A stretch of 64,000 nucleotides of DNA from Galbula dea (lineage: Eukaryota; Chordata; Aves; Piciformes; Galbulidae), in assembly GCA_013399015.1 (NCBI GenBank), contig VWZX01001149.1:6319-70318 (forward strand), in the 5' to 3' direction. How positions within the stretch are numbered: the stretch's first letter is position 1; every line of letters starts with the position of its first letter. The notes under the pieces were generated by a model. It saw nothing but the letters and a program-made list of their open reading frames with translations, did not search any database and was not told the origin of the DNA. Shown piece by piece: positions 60,501 through 64,000 of the stretch. Both the position numbers and the translations under genes were made by a program.

Positions 60501-63310
60501 GCATGTTCCACCTGATGACACTCTTTAGTTGCACACCTTGATTGTTATTCTCTTTTTCTTCCTCAGGTTCCTCCTCCTCCTCCTCCTCCTCCTGCACTGG
60601 TTCAACCTTCTTCTTCTCTTCCAGCAGGGTTATAACTTCCTCAGTGTCTTCCAAGAGCAGGTATTTGACTGGCACTCCCTAAAGAACACAGAAGCCATCA
60701 GGAGGAGCAAACCATCACCCTGTGCCCATTCCACCTGCAATCCTAACTGAAGGCTAATGGGGCAGCACCACCCAGCTCCTTATTTTTGGGGTATGCCAAC
60801 AGGCTCCTGAAGCTGCCAAGCAGGAGAGCCCCTGGGGGGTGTTTCTCTGGCCCAATTTCACCTGTGCATGAGTTTTTTCCTCACTCTACATTGATTTTTG
60901 TTTCCTTGTGTGGAAGGAATTGGGGGATCCTGTCCCTGGAGTGCTGAAAGTAAACTCCTGCTCCACCTCCCAGCACCTGAACATGGATCCAGCACTGCAA
61001 ATAAAACCTCAGTGGCCAAACAGTGCAGGAGAGCCAAGAGGTCCAAGGTTCACTCCCTGTCCCCCTGCTCTAGAGGAGTCAGGGTGGAGCAGAGCAGCCC
61101 ATCACAGCCTGGGAAACTGGCATCCACAACTGCCTTTATCTCTTGGAGTTTCACCAAGAAGAGTGTTCCCAAGGGGATAGGGGCTGCCAACCCACAGCAA
61201 AAGCAAACTGTACTTCTCAGAAATGAGACCTTGCCTGCTTCCAACCAGCCCTGGCACTGCCTCAGCAGGAGGCATTTCAGAGATGATGAGTTCTTCTAGG
61301 GAACTAAGAGAAATGACCAACTGCTGGCACCTCCCCTGGGCTCCCAGAGAAGAAACACAACATGCCTGTCTCTCACCAGGCCCTAGGAAGCCTTCAGGGG
61401 ATGCTTTAAGTTCAGGTCTGACTCTGTGAATCACACAGGTGACAGTTCAGGCCATCTGGGGCAGCATGTGCTGCTCCCTGGCATTGGTTGGCCCTGAATT
61501 CTAGCATGCCTCACAAGCTGGGTCAGGTCCCTCCAGAGTTGAGCTCATCTCCATCAACCTCATTTAACTTCCACCCTGCCCTTTTCCCAGATCACTGCCA
61601 GAGGCATTTGCTTGCATCAGTTCAGCCCAGACCTTGGTTTCTTTGCACTCATTTCCTCTCCCATTTTTTGGGATGCCTTTCCTAAGGGGACAAGGGCCTT
61701 TAAAAAACCCAAATCTTTAGGGAACTTGCACTACCTCAGGCAGCTGACAACCTTGTGCTGTCTTAAGGTGTGATGCAGATGTCACCCTTATGGTTTGAAA
61801 CCCCAAATAAACTCAATTATTTCATCTTTAGCAGCAGCCACAACTGCTCTGCAGTCCCAACCTCAGGCAGTTCCACACAGAAGCATGCAGCTAGAGCAAG
61901 ACACTTCTCCTGGAGCTTCTGGAAAGGCTGTCAAAGAACAACAGAGCAGAGGAACATCCCAAGACAACAGCACCATGCCCAGATAGGGAAAAGAAAAGCT
62001 GTCCAGTAGAGATATCCAGCAGCTAACCTCATCTGGTGTCTTGAGAGCGACGTTGGAGCTCAGGAGAACCTTCAGATCTACCAGGTCCCTTCCAAAATCA
62101 AAGGGAACATTAGGTGGTGTAACAGGCAGGCTCCACACCCTCCTCCCCTCAGCTGCCCTGGCTGGTAAGCCCACTCCTCTCAGCAGCACCATGTCCTTAG
62201 AGTTGTGCTTCAGGGCCCTCAAGAACTTGCAGGAAGGCAGAAGCAATGGCAGTGGTGAAGAAACAGGCTCCAAGTGAGCTTCTGATGGGGCTGCACTGCA
62301 TAACAGGTCTGTTCTGCAAGGCTCTCAGGCTCCTTTGCTGGGATTCAAGTCTTTACACATCTCAGTGCAGCTGCTCTGCTGGGGGACTTCAGCTCATGAG
62401 TGAATGCAGCCAAGAAGTGCCTCCATCCAGGGAGGGAGCACAAGGGCAGAAAAGCTGGAGTAGGAATCTCCCCACCCATCCTTCCTCTATCTCCTCCCAT
62501 TGGCACAGCTACCAGCAGACATCCCCCAAAGGCCATGCAGCCATGCCCACACCTCCTCCCTTTGGCAAGACACAGTGGAAGTGTTTGCAAACACAAGGCA
62601 GCCTGCTGGAGGGAAGGCTGCTCTTGAGCCCAGGGAGCAGAGCTAAGTGAAGTTCAGAGAGGAAGCCAAATCTCCATGCCACAGTGACCCCATGGCCAGC
62701 CACAAGCACATCTCCTGTCCTCCTGGTCTAGCTCAGAGAGTCTTCACTGACTGAGGAGGGCAGAGACTCCCATCACATCCCAACAGCCAGCACTCAGGCT
62801 CCACCTCCTTTCCTGGATCTCCTTCTGCCCTTAATTTGAGGGCAAAACCCAAGCTTGACCATCTGTGCTAAGTTTCCTTCCCAAAATCTTAAGGCTGCCT
62901 GTTTCTCTGCTTCAAAGTCAGGAAGAGACTCCCATGTTTCTACATTTCCAGCCAGTCTGACACCAAACTGATCTGATTCTGGACAAATCTTTATATGTGA
63001 CATCCTCAGGCAGGGTCTAGCCCAGTTTTCCTGCCTCCCAGTGTCCCTAAGCCCACTGACTAGCATCCTGCTGGTGGGAGAACTGAGCTCAGAAGCACCT
63101 CAAAAAAGCAAGGAGAACCCCAAAAGACTTGAAAAGCAAATACCTGGACAAAAGGGCAACTCCTGCTTTCCCCAAGAGCTGCCAGGCCACAAACTCTGCT
63201 GTCCTCCTGTCAGCCTCATAGGTCTCTTTCTGGCTGAGGATGAAGACAAGTGGTAAGCCAAGCTGTAAGTGAACAGTGGAAACCTTCTCTGGGTCCTCAG
63301 CAACCTCTGT
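36261..63310 (-). CDS. TXNDC16: TXNDC16 (ERp90), 5'-incomplete: 12 coding exons, last 577 residues
   Basis: Thioredoxin domain-containing protein 16 is an ER-luminal member of the PDI-like family with several thioredoxin-fold domains and no classical redox centre. The exons, 5' to 3' on the minus strand, are 63310-63144, 62088-62028, 60678-60537, 59370-59224, 58112-58053, 50849-50681, 50315-50179, 46271-46187, 41575-41437, 40275-40115, 37963-37773 and 36535-36261. All have GT-AG borders, all phases agree, and they sum to 1734 bases (577 codons plus stop). They align from about residue 262 of the 825-residue human protein to its end, with strong blocks TEVAEDPEKVSTVHLQLG, YEADRRTAEFVAW, LQSYIEV, PALLLAR, NLHAGGQVF and WKPPLPAYDF. 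The expected CXXC site reads FYASWEAV, without cysteines, as in human. The first roughly 260 residues, including the signal peptide, are missing because the assembly changes to collagen sequence above 63532. No stop or frameshift was found, so this is a live gene cut by the assembly. Convergent neighbour of PTGER2, as in human. Confidence 0.95.
36536..37772 (-). other. TXNDC16: TXNDC16 last intron
   Basis: A 1.2-kb intron with donor gtaagt and acceptor tctcag. No CR1 copy or other feature is recognised in it. Confidence 0.8.
37773..37963 (-). CDS. TXNDC16: TXNDC16 penultimate coding exon (residues 423-487)
   Basis: Encodes KTPVGHGVLKAYF, MPSLPVLVWVNLHAGGQVF and WLEKLKAGLESPSS. Acceptor cccacag, donor gtaagt, phases 2 in and 1 out. 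Confidence 0.95.
38165..38372 (+). mobile_element. CR1 LINE fragment, lacks tail
   Basis: Contains ctggagcacaagtgttgtga, gcagctgagggaactggggt, gaagaggaggctcaggggag and ggttggtctcttctccaaag, then stops abruptly at the opposite-strand piece. Confidence 0.88.
38373..38475 (-). mobile_element. CR1 LINE fragment, minus strand
   Basis: Reads agggaagaaatttttcctgt, aaccttccctggtgtaactt, caggccatttcccccagc: an inverted internal CR1 piece abutting the previous one. Confidence 0.8.
38650..38827 (+). mobile_element. CR1 LINE 3' tail
   Basis: Contains gtgtcaccatccctggaggg, atgttctgctgaaggacatg and ctccatgatcttaaaggtct, ending actctatgattctttc. It may be the separated tail of the 38165 copy, split by an inversion. 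Confidence 0.88.
39440..39835 (-). mobile_element. CR1 LINE 3' end, minus strand
   Basis: CR1 subgroup with agttggaagggacccacagg, atcatccagtccaactcctg, tccatgcacagaacagcccc and gttggggccatgactgcatc. It is the same subgroup as 59555-59880. Confidence 0.9.
40115..40275 (-). CDS. TXNDC16: TXNDC16 coding exon (residues 370-423)
   Basis: Encodes PEITVQNLPHYWQLRKPFLI, then LFSDGDIGQRESQELLKL and ACWLN. Acceptor gacttgcag, donor gtgagtgg. Confidence 0.95.
40276..41436 (-). other. TXNDC16: TXNDC16 intron
   Basis: A 1.16-kb intron, nearly half of it a plus-strand CR1 copy (40490-41008). The rest is unassigned. Confidence 0.8.
40490..41008 (+). mobile_element. CR1 LINE 3' end
   Basis: Contains cagggcagggaggggattgt, gctggggccagctctggagt, ctgagagagttggggttgtt and ggttggactgtatgaccttg, ending cattgtgtgattctatgaa. 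Antisense to TXNDC16. Confidence 0.92.
41437..41575 (-). CDS. TXNDC16: TXNDC16 coding exon (residues 323-369)
   Basis: Encodes SHRYSVSPPALLLARSRDQG, then ITLSKQSTQDMVQMIRYQLL and DLF. Acceptor cttttccag, donor gtaagt. The 306-codon open frame around it is read-through into introns. Confidence 0.95.
42224..42548 (-). mobile_element. CR1 LINE 3' end, minus strand
   Basis: Reads gaatggttagggttggaaga, gtcatctagttccatgggca, accaggttgctcaaagccct, gagaagaatttcctcctaat. Confidence 0.9.
43995..44180 (+). mobile_element. CR1 LINE tail, tail-to-tail with the next copy
   Basis: Contains gtggggagacactggcacag, atccctggaagccttcaaag and ggaactagatgatctttgag, ending caaaccattcac. Confidence 0.88.
44181..44240 (-). 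mobile_element. CR1 LINE terminal tail, minus strand
   Basis: Reads ggatcattaaggttggaaga, gacctctaagatcatcaagc. It directly abuts the plus-strand tail ending at 44180. Confidence 0.82.
45160..45700 (-). mobile_element. CR1 LINE 3' end, minus strand
   Basis: Contains cacagaatcacagaatgtta, gatcatctagtccaaccccc, gaggtcaccccttagtctcc and the ccagaactggacacaatatt block. The minus-strand frame 45344-45694 keeps CR1 reading LERVQHRATKMMKRLEHLPE but is truncated. Confidence 0.92.
45792..45955. mobile_element. Two CR1 tails, minus (45792-45825) then plus (45826-45955)
   Basis: catagaattatttaggtcgg, aaaagatcttt is a minus-strand CR1 tail. It is followed at once by a plus-strand one containing ctatgtgacctggtctaggg and ggttggactagatgacctct. 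Confidence 0.8.
46187..46271 (-). CDS. TXNDC16: TXNDC16 coding exon (residues 295-323)
   Basis: Short 85-bp exon encoding AKEAFEEAGNILSGHVMLGM and YFGDDALA. Acceptor ttttttaacag, donor gtaagt. It aligns with a contiguous human block of the same length. Confidence 0.93.
46885..47080 (+). repeat. Degenerate minisatellite, GAGATGGTCACCTT units
   Basis: About ten imperfect units of 17-22 bases around gagatggtcaccttgtagag and gagatgatggtcagctgctg, inside a TXNDC16 intron. Confidence 0.8.
48050..48208 (+). mobile_element. CR1 LINE tail
   Basis: Contains ccagctggacagagtgctgg, ggttggactagatgatcctt and ggttctgtgactgtaggatt. Confidence 0.85.
48249..48302 (+). mobile_element. CR1 LINE tail fragment
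   Basis: Contains ctagtgggaggtgtccctgc, ggttggaactagatgatctt, cut exactly where the opposite-strand copy starts. Confidence 0.8.
48303..48865 (-). mobile_element. CR1 LINE, tail missing, minus strand
   Basis: Starts aacctgagctgcaatggttc, so the terminal tail is absent. It continues through ctctctcagcctggcctcac and cagcactgcagctgaggtct. Confidence 0.92.
49409..49497 (+). mobile_element. CR1 LINE internal fragment
   Basis: Contains accacagctggagtattgtg, cccagttgaagagagacaag, tggagagagtccaacagagg, truncated at both ends. Confidence 0.85.
49822..50166. mobile_element. CR1 tail minus (49822-49862) followed by CR1 3' end plus (49880-50166)
   Basis: tgacatgctttgggctggaa is a minus-strand tail. 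The plus copy contains ttaggtttaggttggatatt, gggttgtcaaggcctggccc and catgatgatcttaggggtct. Its end lies 13 bases past the TXNDC16 exon donor at 50178. Confidence 0.85.
50179..50315 (-). CDS. TXNDC16: TXNDC16 coding exon (residues 249-295)
   Basis: Encodes SRVSCPLKLATIEEAEGYLR, then GEFPSELSSYHHTWLLGVFS and PAMSE. Acceptor cttctccacag, donor gttagt. It is too short to stand out as an open frame but aligns well with human, and both flanking phases match. Confidence 0.9.
50470..50587 (+). mobile_element. CR1 LINE internal fragment
   Basis: Contains ctggagcacctctgctatga, ctgagagagttggggttgtt and gaccttctggtggccttcca. It lies 90 bases below the next TXNDC16 exon, antisense to the gene. Confidence 0.88.
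50681..50849 (-). CDS. TXNDC16: TXNDC16 coding exon (residues 193-249)
   Basis: Encodes TQGLLLSGVNCWDWPGLCTK, then ENVTQVPTMKLYEKGERSVL and the cis-Pro strand of a thioredoxin fold. Acceptor cccctctag, donor gtaagt. Confidence 0.95.
50873..50955 (-). mobile_element. CR1 LINE tail at the splice acceptor of a TXNDC16 exon
   Basis: Reads gagtcacagaatcattcagg, ttggaagagatctctaagat, cattaagtccaaccatcaac. It lies in the same orientation as TXNDC16, and its last bases supply a TGAC branch-point candidate 25 nt before the exon. Confidence 0.88.
51770..51895 (+). repeat. (GGGAAAGGGAGA)n purine repeat with a 30-N gap
   Basis: Left of the gap the unit is gggagagggggaaa; right of it, agagggagggggaaggaaa. 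The change of unit suggests a longer array in the unresolved part. Confidence 0.9.
51815..51844. other. Assembly gap (30 N)
   Basis: Thirty consecutive Ns inside a purine-only tandem repeat in a TXNDC16 intron. Confidence 0.98.
53055..53262 (+). mobile_element. CR1 LINE tail
   Basis: Contains gtggtgagagcctgtcccag, gttgcccagagaggtgggag and ggttggactaggtgacctgg. Confidence 0.9.
54497..54920 (-). mobile_element. CR1 LINE 3' end, minus strand
   Basis: Contains catagaatgacagagtggtt, agcaggttgctcacagcccc, cactacatgtcctaataaaa and cacagctctctcagcctctc. Confidence 0.9.
57127..57845 (-). mobile_element. CR1 LINE 3' end reaching the RT C-terminus, minus strand
   Basis: Contains cagaatcattttggttggaa, ggtgactccaccactgccct, ctcctcttctccaggctaac and gctgcctcatctccagctgc. 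It belongs to the same subgroup as 25936-26715 and 38165-38372. Confidence 0.92.
58053..58112 (-). CDS. TXNDC16: TXNDC16 coding exon (residues 173-193)
   Basis: A 60-bp exon encoding WEAVSLAVLQSYIEVAAHLQ. Acceptor gtttcag, donor gtaagg. The W-E-A-V stretch occupies the place of WCxxC in active thioredoxins. Confidence 0.93.
58313..58365 (-). mobile_element. CR1 LINE terminal tail, minus strand
   Basis: Reads gtagaatcactggcttggcc, tggaagagacctttaaaagt. Confidence 0.75.
58560..59130 (-). mobile_element. CR1 LINE 3' end, minus strand
   Basis: Contains gttggaagggaccttcaaga, cactagatcaggttgcccag, ggaagaacttcctcctaata and gctccaggcctctgctcatt. It is the closest relative in the window of 17785-18278. 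Confidence 0.92.
59224..59370 (-). CDS. TXNDC16: TXNDC16 coding exon (residues 124-173)
   Basis: Encodes DIQDDQVVEAVSREKKRELP, then LEQIHILTEDTFHSALLETA and WTVVLFYAS, the start of a thioredoxin-like domain. Acceptor ccttgcag, donor gtgagt. Confidence 0.95.
59555..59880 (-). mobile_element. CR1 LINE 3' end, minus strand
   Basis: Contains gagctggaagggaccccaag, gatcatccagtccaactcct, ttggggccacgactgcaccc and tctgggtgaagaaccttctc. Confidence 0.9.
60212..60430 (-). mobile_element. Two adjacent CR1 tails, minus strand
   Basis: catagaatgctttgggttgg...ctctctaggcaacctg (60212-60366) is followed by a second tail tatagaatcccaggttggaa, aggacctcagggatcatctg (60377-60430): one copy inserted beside another. 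Confidence 0.85.
60537..60678 (-). CDS. TXNDC16: TXNDC16 coding exon with a polyglutamate linker (residues 77-124)
   Basis: Encodes GVPVKYLLLEDTEEVITLLE, then a basic stretch and an acidic low-complexity segment with eight consecutive Glu followed by PEEEKENNNQ. It replaces the acidic but mixed linker of the human protein. Acceptor ttctttag, donor gtgtgc. Confidence 0.95.
60679..62027 (-). other. TXNDC16: TXNDC16 intron, no repeat recognised
   Basis: A 1.35-kb intron without any CR1 copy that I can see; no other feature is recognised. Confidence 0.8.
62028..62088 (-). CDS. TXNDC16: TXNDC16 coding exon (residues 56-76)
   Basis: A 61-bp exon encoding DLVDLKVLLSSNVALKTPDE. The acceptor ttttggaag has a mediocre pyrimidine tract and the donor gttagc is weak. 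The phases join neighbours correctly and the peptide aligns with human. Confidence 0.88.
62089..63143 (-). other. TXNDC16: TXNDC16 intron, no repeat recognised
   Basis: A 1.06-kb intron free of CR1. Nothing else is recognised. Confidence 0.8.
63144..63310 (-). CDS. TXNDC16: TXNDC16 first visible coding exon (residues 1-56 of the visible part)
   Basis: Encodes TEVAEDPEKVSTVHLQLG, GLPLVFILSQKETYEADRRT and AEFVAWQLLGKAGVALLS. Phase-0 acceptor cttctccag, donor gtattt. It corresponds to human residues from about 262, so it is an internal exon of the gene. The upstream exons are not in the window. Confidence 0.95.
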
Positions 63311-63531
63311 CTGGAGAAGAGACACAGTTCTACTGCAGGACATCACACCACTGAAGGTACCTCAGGTCTTCTTCTGCATAACCTAAGCCTCTAGGTGTTC
63401 CCAAACCCCAGAACTAAGAAGACCTTCTAGAAAAGTCCTACAACCCCCATCCTACCCCATCACCTCACCTCCTCCTCCTCCTCCTCCTCTTCTCTCCTCC
63501 TCCTCCTCCTTCTTTCCCCTCCTCCTCCTCC
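63311..63531 (-). other. TXNDC16: Remaining TXNDC16 intron up to the join
   Basis: Intronic sequence that runs into a CTC/CCT microsatellite from about 63465. Confidence 0.6.
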
Positions 63532-63533
63532 NC
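63465..63533 (+). repeat. (CCT)n microsatellite with a single N
   Basis: About 65 bases of CTC/CCT repeats ending in a single N at 63532. Confidence 0.92.
63532..63532. other. Single N, probable misjoin point
   Basis: Left of it the sequence is TXNDC16 intron; right of it is GC-rich sequence leading into a COL2A1 exon on the opposite strand. The missing upstream TXNDC16 exons make this the likely breakpoint of a chimeric scaffold. Confidence 0.65.
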
Positions 63534-63847
63534 AAGAGCTGCCAGAAGACCCAAGCTTGGCTTTCCTGAGCTCAGCACCGTGACTCTGGGTGCTTGGGAG
63601 CCTCCTTAGGAGCTGCTGAAGCTCCTGGAGGGGGTGTGAGGAGCTGGCCACAGGGCCAGCAGCTCCCTTGGGGGGAGGTCCAAGCACCCCAAGGGTCTCA
63701 GTCAGGACACTAAGTGATGGTTCTTTGGGTGGAGGAACCTAGTGATGGTTCCTTGGGTGGAGGAGCCTTCCAGGGAGGGGATTTGGGGGGGGGAGGAGCT
63801 GCTCCAGGAGCTCCCCCTCATGCCTTCTGTCTTGTCTTCCCCTTCAG
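63533..63847 (+). other. COL2A1: Probable COL2A1 intron
   Basis: GC-rich sequence with a two-copy 28-bp tandem repeat (gatggttctttgggtggagg type, about 63715-63768) and a good acceptor (ctgtcttgtcttccccttcag split over 63828-63847) before the collagen exon. Confidence 0.6.
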
Positions 63848-63955
63848 GGTGAACCTGGCAAGCAAGGAGCCCCTGGATCTGCAGGAGACCGTGGTCCTCC
63901 TGGCCCTGTGGGTCCTCCTGGGCTGACAGGTCCTGCTGGAGAGCCTGGGCGTGAG
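63848..63955 (+). CDS. COL2A1: COL2A1, one internal triple-helix exon (108 bp)
   Basis: Type II collagen alpha-1 is the fibrillar collagen of cartilage matrix and vitreous. The exon encodes 36 residues, exactly twelve Gly-X-Y triplets: GEPGKQGAPGSAGDRGPPGP then VGPPGLTGPAGEPGRE. A 108-bp exon starting with a complete Gly codon is the standard size class of fibrillar collagen exons. Borders are cttcag|GGT and GAG|gtaggc. GDRGPPGPVGPPGLTGPAGE distinguishes type II from type I (which has GERGPPGPMGPPGLAGP here). It lies near the C-terminal part of the helix. Only this exon is in the window; the rest lies beyond its right end or is absent because of the join. The expected neighbours of COL2A1 are not seen. 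Confidence 0.9.
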
Positions 63956-64000
63956 GTAGGCACCAGCCCAGGGCTGAGGGAGCCCAAAAGTGGTGCTGGA
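63956..64000 (+). other. COL2A1: Start of the following COL2A1 intron
   Basis: gtaggcaccagcccag and onward is a normal donor and intron start, cut by the window end. Confidence 0.8.

Larger units (their letters stand above)
59371..60536 (-). other. TXNDC16: TXNDC16 intron with CR1
   Basis: A 1.17-kb intron with CR1 copies at 59555-59880, 60212-60366 and 60377-60430. The stretch 59885-60210 shows nothing recognised. Confidence 0.8.

Noticed and set aside
36261..63310. TXNDC16 as a pseudogene
   Set aside because: All twelve exons have GT-AG borders, matching phases and no internal stop. Only the 5' part is missing, and this coincides with an assembly anomaly.

Overview
This window is vertebrate nuclear DNA, almost certainly from a bird. 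It holds two conserved single-copy genes with canonical introns and one exon of a third gene, set in a very dense field of truncated CR1 LINE copies whose 3' ends read (sense) ...ttggactagatgatc...ccttccaaccc...attctgtgattct. I count about 45 to 50 CR1 pieces in both orientations, roughly a quarter of the window by hand tally. That is far above the usual avian level and resembles what is known for woodpeckers and their relatives or hoopoe/hornbill lineages. The lineage guess is an inference from repeat load only.

Layout. 1-4560: intergenic, several CR1 3' ends. 4560-5785: a roughly 55-bp GC-rich minisatellite running into a CpG-rich promoter. 5922-9592: PTGER2 (prostaglandin E2 receptor EP2) on the plus strand, two coding exons split by a 2.57-kb intron at the end of TM6, followed by a possible 3' UTR to about 11.03 kb. 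11-36 kb: a gene desert with CR1 copies, a local CR1-containing duplication (14.26-14.73 / 15.96-16.21 / 18.70-19.17 kb), a degenerate minisatellite at 21.8-22.6 kb and a two-level minisatellite at 30.7-31.6 kb. 36261-63310: TXNDC16 (ER thioredoxin-like protein, ERp90) on the minus strand. Twelve consecutive coding exons join in phase into the last 577 residues. PTGER2 next to TXNDC16 in this convergent arrangement is the same order as in human 14q22.1, so this is a conserved syntenic block.

Right edge. The exons encoding the first roughly 260 residues of TXNDC16 should lie above 63310 but are absent. Instead, after a single N inside a CCT tract at 63532, the sequence becomes GC-rich and carries a perfect 108-bp collagen exon (63848-63955, plus strand) whose twelve Gly-X-Y triplets match COL2A1. 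COL2A1 is not a neighbour of TXNDC16 in other vertebrates that I know of, so an assembly misjoin at 63532 is the best explanation and a translocation the alternative. Two other single-N positions (14259, 23601) also sit at repeat or duplication edges.

I found no prokaryote-type system, CRISPR array, tRNA or rRNA. I found no convincing new protein-coding gene; most other open frames are CR1 remnants, minisatellite read-through or shadows. The most useful results are the exon models, the probable chimeric join, the CpG-graded minisatellite at the PTGER2 promoter and the CR1-shaped splice region in TXNDC16.
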